From Desulfobacillus sp041396245 (lineage in GTDB: Bacteria; Pseudomonadota; Gammaproteobacteria; Burkholderiales; Rhodocyclaceae): a stretch of 64,000 nt of DNA. The translations under genes and the position numbers were made by a program. The notes below the pieces were generated by a model that did no database searches, was not told where the DNA came from, and saw only the letters and a list, made by a program, of their open reading frames with translations. The stretch lies in contig JAWKYW010000006.1 of NCBI GenBank assembly GCA_041396245.1, positions 1-64,000 of the forward strand, in the 5' to 3' direction. Positions 1-8,062 of this stretch are shown here, piece after piece; within the stretch, counting starts at the first letter, position 1; every line of letters starts with the position of its first letter.

Positions 1-133
1 ACCGATCGCGGCCGGCGTGCTCTACCCGTTCTTTGGCATTTTGCTTTCGCCACTCATCGCTGCCCTGGCCATGAGCTTCAGCTCCGCCTCGGTCGTCACC
101 AACGCGCTGCGGCTGCGCCGTGTGGAAATCTGA
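1..133 (+). CDS. copA: C-terminal end of copper-translocating P-type ATPase (partial)
   Basis: The frame opening at base 2 encodes 43 residues ending LRLRRVEI and stops with TGA at 131-133. It contains YPFFGILLSPLIAALAMSFS followed by SASVVTNALRL, which matches the last two membrane helices of P1B-type copper ATPases: the MxxSS motif of the final helix and the SVVTNALRL end are typical of CopA. This family exports Cu(I) from the cytoplasm using ATP. The catalytic domains lie outside the window, so the metal is assigned from the tail and from the copper-type neighbours downstream (Met-rich protein, DUF411). Confidence 0.85.
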   Translation, partial: PIAAGVLYPFFGILLSPLIAALAMSFSSASVVTNALRLRRVEI

Positions 134-140
134 ACTGTCG

Positions 141-272
141 ATGCTTCTGGTCCTGGAGATCAAGAACTGGTGGCTGGCCCTGCGAGAGAAGCGAGAGTTG
201 GGGCAGGCCTGCGGCGTAGAATTCACCGGTTATCGCGCCGTCACTCCTGCCTTCCTGCCGAAATATCTTTGA
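141..272 (+). CDS. Possible 43-aa small protein, unrecognised
   Basis: An ATG 8 bases after the copA stop opens a 43-codon frame beginning MLLVLEIKNWWLALREKREL and ending LPKYL. There is no good ribosome binding site before it, because only the end of copA lies upstream. I recognise no family. The gap up to base 348 is otherwise gene-free, so this may be a translated leader or simply a chance frame. Confidence 0.2.
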   Translation: MLLVLEIKNWWLALREKRELGQACGVEFTGYRAVTPAFLPKYL

Positions 273-309
273 ACTGGACGGCTTGAGGAATGTCCGATAA
301 GGAGTTATT

Positions 310-329
310 GCCGGCGCTTTTCCGCCGGC
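310..329 (+). terminator. Hairpin between copA and the SHOCT gene
   Basis: GCCGGCG (310-316) pairs perfectly with CGCCGGC (323-329) across the 6-base loop CTTTTC. No T-run follows, so it is not a canonical intrinsic terminator. It may stabilise the upstream mRNA end or reduce read-through. It lies 20 bases before the next start codon. Confidence 0.35.
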
Positions 330-348
330 GCATTTCGAGGAGAAAGCC

Positions 349-591
349 ATGTGGGGACAGATGGGCGGTTATGGATGGGACGGGATGGGCTTCGGCATGA
401 TCGGCATGTCGCTGTTCTGGATAGTGCTGATCGTCGCCATCGTCGCGCTGGTGCGCGGCATGTGGGGCGGCGGCAACCCGCCTGCGGGCGAACGGAAGCG
501 GACGGCGCTCGACCTCCTCAAGGAACGCTATGCGCGCGGCGAGATCGGCCGTGACGAGTTCGAGCAGAAAAAGCGCGATCTGTCGGATTAG
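349..591 (+). CDS. Small membrane protein with SHOCT domain
   Basis: The product has 80 residues. It starts at an ATG preceded by GAGGAG. The N-terminus is Met/Gly/Trp-rich (MWGQMGGYGWDGMG), followed by one hydrophobic helix at about residues 16-37 and then the short amphipathic C-terminal segment LDLLKERYARGEIGRDEFEQ at about 54-73. That segment is the SHOCT signature, usually found at the end of small membrane proteins. Such genes often sit next to copper ATPases, as here. The role is unknown; the Met-rich start suggests contact with copper at the membrane, which is inference. Confidence 0.75.
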   Translation: MWGQMGGYGWDGMGFGMIGMSLFWIVLIVAIVALVRGMWGGGNPPAGERKRTALDLLKERYARGEIGRDEFEQKKRDLSD

Positions 592-656
592 CGCGTGAAG
601 GGAGCCGGCGCGCGCTGGCGCTGCCGGCGTTGATTGTCTGACCAGAGGAGAGCGAC

Positions 657-1220
657 ATGATGAAGAAGAGCGGAAGAGGCGGGATGGGCATTCTTGCTGC
701 GACGGCGATCGGCGCCGCTGTAGCGGGCCTGGCATTCGCGGATTATCAGGCAGGCCCGCAGGGGGCGATGATGGGTGGCGGCTACGGTCCTGGCATGATG
801 GGGCAGGGCATGATGGGGCAGGGCATGATGGGCGGCGGCTATGGCTCCGGCATGATGGGCGGCTATGGCATGGGGCCGGGCATGATGGGGATGCACGAGG
901 GTCTGCCCGGAATCGCCCTCGACGACAAGCAGCGCAAGCAGTTCAACGCGATCCAGGACGAGCTGCGCCGCAAGCGCTGGGAGCTGATGGGGCGGACGAT
1001 GGACGAGCAGGCAAAGCTGCGCGATCTGTACGAGGCCGACAAGCGCGATCCGGCGGCGATCGGCGCCGCCTACCAGCGCGTCTTCGATCTGCGCCGCCAG
1101 ATCATCGAGGCGACGGTGGCGGCCCATAACCGCATCGAGGCCCTGCTCACGCCCGAGCAGCGCCAGGCCGCCCGCGAGCATTGGGGCCGGAGCTGGCGTG
1201 GCCGCACGATGGGGCCCTGA
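657..1220 (+). CDS. Periplasmic Met/Gly-rich Spy/CpxP-like heavy-metal stress protein
   Basis: The protein has 187 residues. A signal peptide (KKS, then a hydrophobic stretch ending LAFA) precedes a mature region with a low-complexity block at about residues 35-80 built from MMGQG and GYG units. The rest is charged and helical and ends with the LTPEQR motif near residue 161, the LTxxQ hallmark of Spy/CpxP-type periplasmic chaperones and metal-stress sensors. Methionine clusters bind Cu(I) in CopA/CusF-type proteins. An AGAGGAGA site precedes the start; a second ATG follows directly at 660. The stop is 4 bases before the cytochrome start, so the two are probably translationally coupled. Confidence 0.7.
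   Translation: MMKKSGRGGMGILAATAIGAAVAGLAFADYQAGPQGAMMGGGYGPGMMGQGMMGQGMMGGGYGSGMMGGYGMGPGMMGMHEGLPGIALDDKQRKQFNAIQDELRRKRWELMGRTMDEQAKLRDLYEADKRDPAAIGAAYQRVFDLRRQIIEATVAAHNRIEALLTPEQRQAAREHWGRSWRGRTMGP
792..832 (+). repeat. 15-bp tandem repeat coding for GMMGQ units
   Basis: GGCATGATGGGGCAG occurs at 792-806 and again at 807-821, followed by a third partial copy to about 832. In frame it encodes repeated GMMGQ pentapeptides. Copy number could change by slippage and alter the number of methionine pairs. Confidence 0.8.
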
Positions 1221-1224
1221 GGCG

Positions 1225-1680
1225 ATGCCGCGATTCCATGCCTTGCTCGCCGCGGCCGCGCTGCCCCTGCTCGCGGCCTGCGGCAAGCCGCCGGCCGGCG
1301 CCGCCATCGACCCGCAGGATGCGCGGAAGGTGGCGCGCGGCCAGGCCGTGTATGCCGCACAATGCGCTGCCTGCCACGGCGCCAGTCTGGGAGGCCAGCC
1401 CGACTGGCGCCGCCGCAAGCCGGACGGGCGCATGCCGGCGCCGCCGCATGACGATTCCGGACACACCTGGCATCATCCCGACGAGGTGCTGTTCGGCATC
1501 ACGAAGGAGGGCCTGGTGCCGGGCAAGTACGGTCCGCCCGGCTACGTCAGCGACATGCCGGCTTTCCGCGGCCTGTTGAGCGATGAGGACATCGCCGCCG
1601 TGCTGTCCTACATCCAGAGCCGCTGGTCGCCCGAAGTGCGGCGCGCGCGCGGGGAAATGCTGAGCAATCGAGGCCGTTGA
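1225..1680 (+). CDS. Lipoprotein c-type cytochrome, single haem
   Basis: The product has 151 residues from the ATG at 1225; a GTG at 1198 in the same frame would add nine residues inside the previous gene, and ATG gives a proper signal peptide. A lipobox LLAAC places the lipidated cysteine at 19. The haem motif CAACH lies at 47-51, and Met111 in DMPAF is the likely sixth ligand, followed by the SDEDIAAVLSYIQ helix common to class I cytochromes. It should be a membrane-tethered periplasmic electron carrier. Its place in a copper module suggests a link to periplasmic redox handling of copper, which is inference. Confidence 0.8.
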   Translation: MPRFHALLAAAALPLLAACGKPPAGAAIDPQDARKVARGQAVYAAQCAACHGASLGGQPDWRRRKPDGRMPAPPHDDSGHTWHHPDEVLFGITKEGLVPGKYGPPGYVSDMPAFRGLLSDEDIAAVLSYIQSRWSPEVRRARGEMLSNRGR

Positions 1681-1690
1681 AGGAGGGAAG

Positions 1691-2152
1691 ATGAAACGAA
1701 GCGAGTGGTTGTTTTCGGTCATGCTGATGGCGCTGAGCGCCGCCCCGGTTTCGGCCGGGCCGCTGCCGGAAGTGGTGATGCACAAGGATCCCAACTGCGG
1801 TTGCTGCGGGAAATGGGCGGAGCATCTGGAAGCGAACGGTTTCAGGTTGAGGACGATGCCGGAGCGGGACATGCAATCGGTCAAGCGCCGCTTCGCCGTG
1901 CCGCAGCGACTGACTTCCTGCCATACCGCGAAGGTGGGCGGCTACGTCATCGAAGGCCACGTGCCGGCCAGCGCGATCAGGCGCCTGCTGCGCGAGAAGC
2001 CGGCGGTGGCAGGCCTGGCGGTGCCTGGCATGCCGCTCGGCTCGCCCGGGATGGAGGTATCGGGCAGGCAGGATCCGTATGACGTCCTCTCCTTCGACCA
2101 GGCTGGCCGCAGCCGTGTCTATGAGCGTTTCCCCCGGCTGGAGGGAAGGTAA
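1691..2152 (+). CDS. DUF411 metal-binding periplasmic protein
   Basis: The protein has 153 residues, with a signal peptide ending PVSA at residue 22. The DUF411 hallmarks are all present: CGCC in HKDPNCGCCGKW near residue 37, SCHTA, GHVPA and VPGMPLGSPGME. DUF411 proteins are found in copper and silver resistance clusters and are thought to bind metal through the cysteine cluster. The start follows an AGGAGGGAAG site 10 bases after the cytochrome gene stop. It is probably co-transcribed with the genes from 349 onward. Confidence 0.85.
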   Translation: MKRSEWLFSVMLMALSAAPVSAGPLPEVVMHKDPNCGCCGKWAEHLEANGFRLRTMPERDMQSVKRRFAVPQRLTSCHTAKVGGYVIEGHVPASAIRRLLREKPAVAGLAVPGMPLGSPGMEVSGRQDPYDVLSFDQAGRSRVYERFPRLEGR

Positions 2153-2211
2153 AATCGGGCAGAAGCGGGTGCTTGCACTCGCCCCCCGTTGTCGCCAAGG
2201 AGAAGGCGCCG

Positions 2212-3693
2212 ATGCCCAACAGACCGATACTGCTGTTCCTGGCCTTCCTGCTGGCCGGCTGCGCCACCGTGACAAACCCCGTGACGGGGCAGCGCGAGCT
2301 CACCGTCATGGACGAGCGCAGCGAAATCGCCGAGGGCCGCAAGGCGCACGAGGAGGTGTTGCAGGATTACGGCGTCTACGCCCATCCACGCCTGCAGGCT
2401 TACGTGAGCGCGTTGGGCCAGCGCCTGGCGAAACAGTCCCACCGCAAGAACCTGGAATGGCATTTCACCGTGCTGGACAGCCCGGAAGTGAATGCCTTCG
2501 CCCTGCCCGGCGGCTATGTTTATGTCACCCGCGGCCTGCTGGCCTACATGGAAAGCGAGGCCGATCTGGCCGGCGTGATCGGTCACGAGATCGGCCACGT
2601 CACCGCCCGCCACGGCGCACAGCGCGCCACGCGACAGCAGACGGCGGGCCTCGGTGTGCTCGCCGCCACGCTGCTCGGCGCGGTGCTGGAGGCGAGGGGG
2701 GTAAGCGGTGCCACCGACATCGCCGGCACGTTGTCGCAGGGCGTGGCGGCAGGGTACATCTCCTCCTACAGCCGCGACCAGGAGACGCAGGCGGACAAGC
2801 TCGGCGCCGAATACCTGGCACGCAACGGCTACGATCCGAAGAACATGATCGACGTCATCCGCGTGCTGAAGCGCCAGGAGCAGTACGCCGCCGACGCGGC
2901 GCGTGCCGAGGGGCGCAAACCGCCATCCGGCGCGGGTTGGCTGGCTTCGCACCCGAGCAACGACAAGCGGCTGCAGGACATCGTGCAGTATTCCGCGCAG
3001 TACAAGGGCAAGTACGCCGACGAAAACCGCGCCCGCTACCTGCAGGCCATCGACGGCATGACCTTCGGCGAAAGCCGCGAGCAGGGCGTTACGCGCGGAC
3101 GGCATTTCTATCATGAGCCGCTGGGCATCGCGCTGACGGCGCCGGAAGGCTGGAAGGTGCGGAACGCCAGGGAGGCCGTGGCGTTGGTGAATGCCGCCGG
3201 CGATGCCGGCCTGATCGTGCAGGTGGTGCCGCCGAAGGCCGGCAATTCGCACGACGAGATCATTCGCAACGTTTTCAGGCTTGAACAGGGACGCACGGAG
3301 CGGCTGGCACTGGGCGGTTTTTCGGCCACCCGCTTCGCCGGCATTGCCCGCAACCGGCAGGGGCAGGCCCAGGCCGTCGAGGCCACCCTCGTCACCGGGC
3401 CGGCCAACCGGCATTTCCTGCTGTTCCACGGCGCTCGCGATGCACGGGCGCTCGCCCGTGCGCGCGGGGGGTTGCGCGAGGCCGAGGCTTCGTTCCGCGC
3501 GCTTGGCCATGCGGAAAAGGCGGCGGCGCGCCCCTGGGCGCTGAAGACCGTGCCCTATCCGCGTGGCGGCTTTGCGCAGCTCGTTCGGCAGTCGCCCCTG
3601 CCGGACAACGCCGAGGCCCGCTTGCGCCTGCTCAACGGCGTTTACCCGGGCGGCGAGCCGCCCGCCGGGAAGCCGATCAAGATCGTCGAGTGA
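2212..3693 (+). CDS. M48-family zinc metalloprotease lipoprotein
   Basis: The product has 493 residues from the ATG at 2212, which has AAGGAG at 2197-2202; an in-frame TTG at 2173 lacks such a site and would spoil the signal peptide. The lipobox LLAGC predicts a lipidated envelope protein. The zinc site HEIGH is at 125-129, and the third ligand is probably Glu191 in QETQADKLG. The C-terminal 190 residues follow the pattern of BepA/LoiP-like proteases. Such enzymes degrade misfolded outer-membrane proteins. Its stop codon directly abuts the stop of the convergent TPR gene. Confidence 0.88.
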   Translation: MPNRPILLFLAFLLAGCATVTNPVTGQRELTVMDERSEIAEGRKAHEEVLQDYGVYAHPRLQAYVSALGQRLAKQSHRKNLEWHFTVLDSPEVNAFALPGGYVYVTRGLLAYMESEADLAGVIGHEIGHVTARHGAQRATRQQTAGLGVLAATLLGAVLEARGVSGATDIAGTLSQGVAAGYISSYSRDQETQADKLGAEYLARNGYDPKNMIDVIRVLKRQEQYAADAARAEGRKPPSGAGWLASHPSNDKRLQDIVQYSAQYKGKYADENRARYLQAIDGMTFGESREQGVTRGRHFYHEPLGIALTAPEGWKVRNAREAVALVNAAGDAGLIVQVVPPKAGNSHDEIIRNVFRLEQGRTERLALGGFSATRFAGIARNRQGQAQAVEATLVTGPANRHFLLFHGARDARALARARGGLREAEASFRALGHAEKAAARPWALKTVPYPRGGFAQLVRQSPLPDNAEARLRLLNGVYPGGEPPAGKPIKIVE

Positions 3694-4473
3694 TCATCGC
3701 CGCAGCATGAAGCGCAGCGCCTCCTCCTGGCCCGGGTCGAGTTTCAGCACTTCCTTGAAGGCATCCACGGCCCTGCCCTTGTCGCCGGATTGCCAGTAGG
3801 CCTTGGCGATGTTCAGGTAGGCCTGCAGATTGTTCCGGTCGTACTTGAGGAATTCCCTCAGCAGGTCGATCGATTCGCGGTACTTGCCGCTGGAGAAGGC
3901 CTGCATGCCGCCGTCGAGCAGCTCGCGAATCAGTGCCTGGCGTTCCACGCCGCCACCGGCGGCGAGGCCCTGGGCAAATGCGCCGAGCGCCTGGCGGAAA
4001 TCCTGCTGGCCGAGATAGGCCTTGCCGACGTTGAGCCAGGCGCTCGCATTGCCGGGTTCCAGCCTGAGGTATTCGACCAGGAGATTGACCGACTCCGCGA
4101 AGCGGCCATTCTTCAAGGCGTCGGTGCCGCCGCCGAAGAGCGCCTGCGCGAAGATCGGCAGCACTTCCTTGTCCTTCGGCGCCAGTTCGAAGGCCTGGCG
4201 GCCGTTGGCGATGGCATCCTTCCAGTTGCCCTGGGCGATGAATGCGCGCGCCGCCCACAGATAGGCCTGCCAATAGGTCGGATCCTTGCCGATGACCGTC
4301 ACGAACTTGTCGACGGCCTGGTCGTACTTCTGTTCCGAGTACAGCTGCCGGCCTTCCTGCATCAGGCCGTCGATCTCGTTCTGCAGGGTCAGGCCGGCGC
4401 AGGCGGTAAGGAAAGTCGCGGCCAGCAGGAAGAAGACGAGGCGGATGGGCGACGCATTCCAATTCGGGGCCAT
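3694..4473 (-). CDS. TPR-repeat lipoprotein
   Basis: The product has 259 residues. The ATG at 4473 follows a GAGGAG site on the minus strand; a longer frame upstream lacks a signal sequence. The lipobox LTAC gives the lipidated cysteine at 25. The rest is tetratricopeptide repeats, recognisable by YSEQKYDQAVDKF, NGRFAESVNLLVEYLRLEP, YRESIDLLREFLKYD and GDKGRAVDAFKEVLKLDP. TPR lipoproteins usually scaffold protein complexes on the inner face of the outer membrane. It ends convergently against the M48 protease gene; no specific partner can be named. Confidence 0.8.
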   Translation of the reverse strand: MAPNWNASPIRLVFFLLAATFLTACAGLTLQNEIDGLMQEGRQLYSEQKYDQAVDKFVTVIGKDPTYWQAYLWAARAFIAQGNWKDAIANGRQAFELAPKDKEVLPIFAQALFGGGTDALKNGRFAESVNLLVEYLRLEPGNASAWLNVGKAYLGQQDFRQALGAFAQGLAAGGGVERQALIRELLDGGMQAFSSGKYRESIDLLREFLKYDRNNLQAYLNIAKAYWQSGDKGRAVDAFKEVLKLDPGQEEALRFMLRR

Positions 4474-4654
4474 GGCGTTTCTCCTCGGGTGGACATGACG
4501 GCAATATACGCCAAATCGATGGGCGGCCTGCCCGCCGCCGCCGGTGGACATCGAACGTATTGCGCCCCGCCCGGAGAGGGTGCAAGATTGTCGCCCCTGA
4601 GACAAATCCCTGCCGCGACAGGGACTTGGACGGGCGGGTGTCCCCGAATGCAGG

Positions 4655-4683
4655 TTGACGTTGACGTCAACGTCAGTTAGATT
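4655..4683 (+). promoter_or_regulatory. icmF promoter with 20-bp perfect palindrome (operator candidate)
   Basis: TGACGTTGACGTCAACGTCA at 4656-4675 is a perfect 20-bp palindrome. It overlaps a candidate -35 TTGACG (4655-4660) and fills most of the 17-bp spacer to a -10 TAGATT (4678-4683), 24 bases before the icmF start. A symmetric site in this position is typical for regulators that bind at the promoter; acyl-CoA catabolic genes of proteobacteria are often controlled by MerR- or TetR-type proteins at CGT/ACG-rich palindromes. The regulator is not identified. The rest of the 234-bp gap holds a 6-bp-stem hairpin at 4607-4624 and no gene. Confidence 0.6.
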
Positions 4684-4707
4684 GACTCATCCCCAGTGGA
4701 GCGTGCC

Positions 4708-7700
4708 ATGACCGACCTGAGCGTGAGCCAGAAAATTTCCGCCTACAAGCCGAAGCACAAGGTGCGCTTCGTCACCGCCGCCTCGCTCTTCGACGGCCAC
4801 GACGCCTCGATCAACATCATGCGGCGCATCCTGCAGTCGACCGGCTCGGAGGTGATCCACCTCGGCCACAACCGTTCGGTCGAGGAGATCGTCACGGCGG
4901 CGCTGCAGGAGGACGTGCAGGGCATCGCCGTTTCCTCCTACCAGGGCGGCCACGTCGAGTACTTCAAGTACATGGTCGATTTGCTGAAGGAGCGCGGCGG
5001 CGAGGGCATCAAGGTTTTCGGCGGCGGCGGCGGCGTGATCGTGCCGGAGGAGATCCGCGCGCTGCACGCCTACGGCGTCGCCCACATCTACTCGGTCGAG
5101 GACGGCCGCCGGATGGGCCTGCAGGGCATGATCAACGACATGGTGGCGCAGTGCGACTTCGACCTGTCGAAGCGTGACGTGCCGGACCTGAAGGCGGTCG
5201 CCGGGGGGGAGCGCCGGACTCGGTTGCGCAAGCTCGCGCGCCTGATCACCGCCCTGGAAAACGGTGCGGTATCCGACCAGCTGAAAAGTCAGTTGCTGCA
5301 GGACGGCGCCGCGTCGAGGGTGCCGACGCTCGGCATCACCGGCACCGGCGGCTCGGGCAAATCCAGCCTCACCGACGAGTTGATCCGCCGCCTGCGCCTC
5401 GACCAGGACGACAATCTGAAGATCGCCGTGGTGGCGGTCGACCCTTCGCGCAAACGCACCGGCGGCGCGCTGCTCGGCGACCGCATCCGCATGAATGCGA
5501 TTGACCACCCGGGCATTTTCATGCGCTCGCTCGCCACGCGCGATACGGGCTCCGAAATATCCGCCGCGCTGCCGGAGGTCGTCGCCGCCTGCAAGATCGC
5601 CGGCTTCGATCTGGTCGTCATCGAGACCTCGGGCATCGGCCAGGGCGACGCCGCCATCGTGCCGCACGTCGATGCCTCGCTCTACGTCATGACCCCCGAG
5701 TTCGGCGCCGCCAGCCAGCTGGAGAAGATCGACATGCTCGACTTCGCCGACTTCGTCGCCATCAACAAGTTCGACCGCAAGGGCGCGGAAGACGCCTTCC
5801 GCGACGTGCGCAAGCAGGTGCAGAGGAACCGCGAGCTGTTCGCCGTGCCGGCGGACGAGATGCCGGTGTTCGGCACCATGGCGGCGCGCTTCAACGACGA
5901 CGGCGTCACGGCCCTGTATCAGGCCTTGCTGACGAGGCTGGTTTCGCTCGGCCTGAAGGCCGCGCCCGGCAAGCTGCCTGAAGTGTCGGTAAAGCAGTCT
6001 TCGCGCGGCTGCGCCATCGTCCCTTCGGAGCGCGTGCGTTATCTCGCCGATATCGCCGACTCGGTGCGCGGCTATCACAGGCACATCGCCGAGCAGGCGA
6101 CCGTCGCCCGCGAGCGGCAGAGCCTGCGCACGGCCAAGGCGCTGTTCGAGGGCTGCGGCAAGGAGGCAGCCCAGTTCGATGAACTGATTGCCTGGAAGGA
6201 TGGCCAGCTCGACCCGCGCGCGAAGAAGCTGCTCGAAATGTGGCCGGACATGCAACGCGCCTACGCCGGCGACGAGTACGTCGTCAGGATCCGCGACAGG
6301 GAAGTGCGCACCGGCCTGGTATCAGAAAGCCTCTCCGGCACCAAGATCCGCAAGGTGGTGCTGCCGAAGTTCGAGGACGAGGGCGAGACCCTGCGCTTCC
6401 TCATGAAGGAGAACGTGCCCGGCTCCTTCCCTTATACCGCCGGCGTGTTCGCCTTCAAGCGCCGGGGTGATGTAGGTGGCGAGGACCCGACCCGCATGTT
6501 CGCCGGCGAGGGCGATGCCTTTCGCACCAATCGCCGCTTCAAGAAAGTGTCCGAGGGCATGCCGGCGCACCGCCTGTCCACCGCCTTCGATTCGGTGACG
6601 CTGTACGGCTGCGACCCGGACCCGCGGCCGGACATCTACGGCAAGGTCGGCAACTCCGGCGTCTCCATCGCCACCCTCGACGACATGAAGGTGCTCTACT
6701 CGGGCTTCGACCTGGTCTGCCCGACCACCTCGGTGTCGATGACCATCAACGGCCCGGCACCGGTGATCCTGGCCATGTTCTTCAACACGGCGCTCGACCA
6801 GCAGCTCGACAAATTCCGCGCCGACAACCAGCGCGAGCCGACCGAGGACGAGGCCGACAAGATCCGCGAGTGGGTGCTGTCGAACGTGCGCGGCACGGTG
6901 CAGGCCGACATCCTCAAGGAGGACCAGGGCCAGAACACCTGCATCTTCTCCACCGAGTTCGCCCTGAAGATGATGGGCGACATCCAGGAGTACTTCGTCC
7001 ACAACGACGTCAGGAACTTCTATTCGGTGTCGATCTCCGGCTATCACATCGCGGAAGCCGGCGCCAACCCGATCTCGCAGCTGGCCTTCACGCTGGCCAA
7101 CGGCTTCACCTACGTCGAGACCTACCTGGCGCGCGGCATGCACATCGACGATTTCGCGCCGAACCTTTCCTTCTTCTTCTCCAACGGCATGGACCCGGAG
7201 TACACCGTGATCGGCCGCGTCGCCCGCCGCATCTGGGCGGTGGCGATGAAGCAGCGCTATGGCGCCAACGAGCGCAGCCAGAAGCTGAAGTACCACGTGC
7301 AGACCTCCGGCCGCTCGCTGCATGCCCAGGAAATGGCCTTCAACGACATCCGCACCACCCTGCAGGCGCTGATCGCCATCTACGACAACTGCAACAGCCT
7401 GCATACCAATGCCTACGACGAGGCGATCACCACGCCGACCGAGGAGTCGGTGCGCCGCGCCATGGCCATCCAGCTCGTCATCAACCGCGAGTGGGGCCTG
7501 GCCAGGAACGAGAACCCCAATCAGGGCGCCTTCGTCATCGACGAACTGACCGACCTGGTCGAAGAAGCGGTGCTCAAGGAATTCGAAGCCATCTCCTCGC
7601 GCGGCGGCGTGCTCGGCGCCATGGAGACCGGCTACCAGCGCGGCAAGATCCAGGAGGAATCGCTCTACTACGAGCATCGCAAGCACGACGGTTCCTACCC

Positions 7701-7986
7701 GATCATCGGCGTGAATACTTTCCGCAATCCGAAGGGCGATGCCCAGTTCGAGGTCGAGCTGGCGCGCTCGACGGAGGATGAGAAGCAGTCGCAGCTGAAG
7801 CGCCTGGCCGATTTCCAGGGCCGCCATGCCGCCGAGTCGGGTCCGATGCTGGCGCGCCTGAAGCAGACCGTGATCGAGAACGGCAACGTTTTCGCCGTGC
7901 TGGTCGACGCCGTGCGCTGCTGCTCGCTGGGCCAGATCACCCGGGCCCTGTTCGAGGTGGGCGGGCAGTATCGCCGCAGCATGTAG
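4708..7986 (+). CDS. icmF: Fused isobutyryl-CoA mutase, B12-dependent
   Basis: The protein has 1092 residues. The order is: B12-binding domain with FDGH (His31, lower cobalt ligand) and FGGGGG; a MeaI-type G-protein domain with Walker A GTGGSGKS at 212-219, IETSGIGQGD and NKFD; then the mutase barrel with FPYTAGVFAFKR, the IcmF-type version of the substrate region where methylmalonyl-CoA mutases have YTRG. It interconverts isobutyryl-CoA and n-butyryl-CoA; some members also act on isovaleryl/pivalyl-CoA. The built-in GTPase chaperones cofactor loading. ATG at 4708 is chosen over the GTG at 4696 because GGAG lies 7 bases ahead. Confidence 0.93.
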   Translation: MTDLSVSQKISAYKPKHKVRFVTAASLFDGHDASINIMRRILQSTGSEVIHLGHNRSVEEIVTAALQEDVQGIAVSSYQGGHVEYFKYMVDLLKERGGEGIKVFGGGGGVIVPEEIRALHAYGVAHIYSVEDGRRMGLQGMINDMVAQCDFDLSKRDVPDLKAVAGGERRTRLRKLARLITALENGAVSDQLKSQLLQDGAASRVPTLGITGTGGSGKSSLTDELIRRLRLDQDDNLKIAVVAVDPSRKRTGGALLGDRIRMNAIDHPGIFMRSLATRDTGSEISAALPEVVAACKIAGFDLVVIETSGIGQGDAAIVPHVDASLYVMTPEFGAASQLEKIDMLDFADFVAINKFDRKGAEDAFRDVRKQVQRNRELFAVPADEMPVFGTMAARFNDDGVTALYQALLTRLVSLGLKAAPGKLPEVSVKQSSRGCAIVPSERVRYLADIADSVRGYHRHIAEQATVARERQSLRTAKALFEGCGKEAAQFDELIAWKDGQLDPRAKKLLEMWPDMQRAYAGDEYVVRIRDREVRTGLVSESLSGTKIRKVVLPKFEDEGETLRFLMKENVPGSFPYTAGVFAFKRRGDVGGEDPTRMFAGEGDAFRTNRRFKKVSEGMPAHRLSTAFDSVTLYGCDPDPRPDIYGKVGNSGVSIATLDDMKVLYSGFDLVCPTTSVSMTINGPAPVILAMFFNTALDQQLDKFRADNQREPTEDEADKIREWVLSNVRGTVQADILKEDQGQNTCIFSTEFALKMMGDIQEYFVHNDVRNFYSVSISGYHIAEAGANPISQLAFTLANGFTYVETYLARGMHIDDFAPNLSFFFSNGMDPEYTVIGRVARRIWAVAMKQRYGANERSQKLKYHVQTSGRSLHAQEMAFNDIRTTLQALIAIYDNCNSLHTNAYDEAITTPTEESVRRAMAIQLVINREWGLARNENPNQGAFVIDELTDLVEEAVLKEFEAISSRGGVLGAMETGYQRGKIQEESLYYEHRKHDGSYPIIGVNTFRNPKGDAQFEVELARSTEDEKQSQLKRLADFQGRHAAESGPMLARLKQTVIENGNVFAVLVDAVRCCSLGQITRALFEVGGQYRRSM

Positions 7987-8062
7987 GATTGGCCGCAGGC
8001 CGGCCTTCAGGCCGACGACAGCGGCCAAGCAACCGCGCCGGTCGGCCTGAAGGCCGAGCTAC
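7983..8062 (+). repeat. REPIN-like pair of inverted REP sequences
   Basis: CGGCCTTCAGGCCGAC (8001-8016) is the exact inverse of GTCGGCCTGAAGGCCG (8041-8056), giving a 16-bp stem with a 24-base loop. Each half begins with the tetranucleotide GTAG when read toward the centre (7983 on plus, 8062 on minus), as in REP sequences mobilised by RAYT transposases. It lies between the convergent icmF and crp-like genes, overlaps both stop regions, and could also act as a bidirectional transcription barrier. No T-run is seen. Confidence 0.65.

Noticed and set aside
310..329. Strong intrinsic terminator after copA
   Set aside because: The hairpin has no following T-run, so only a weak structural role is claimed.
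792..832. Possible CRISPR-like array
   Set aside because: The repeats are contiguous, coding and without spacers.
6322..8028. A minus-strand open frame of 568 codons inside icmF
   Set aside because: Antisense to the mutase domain and lacking any recognisable motif or start signal.
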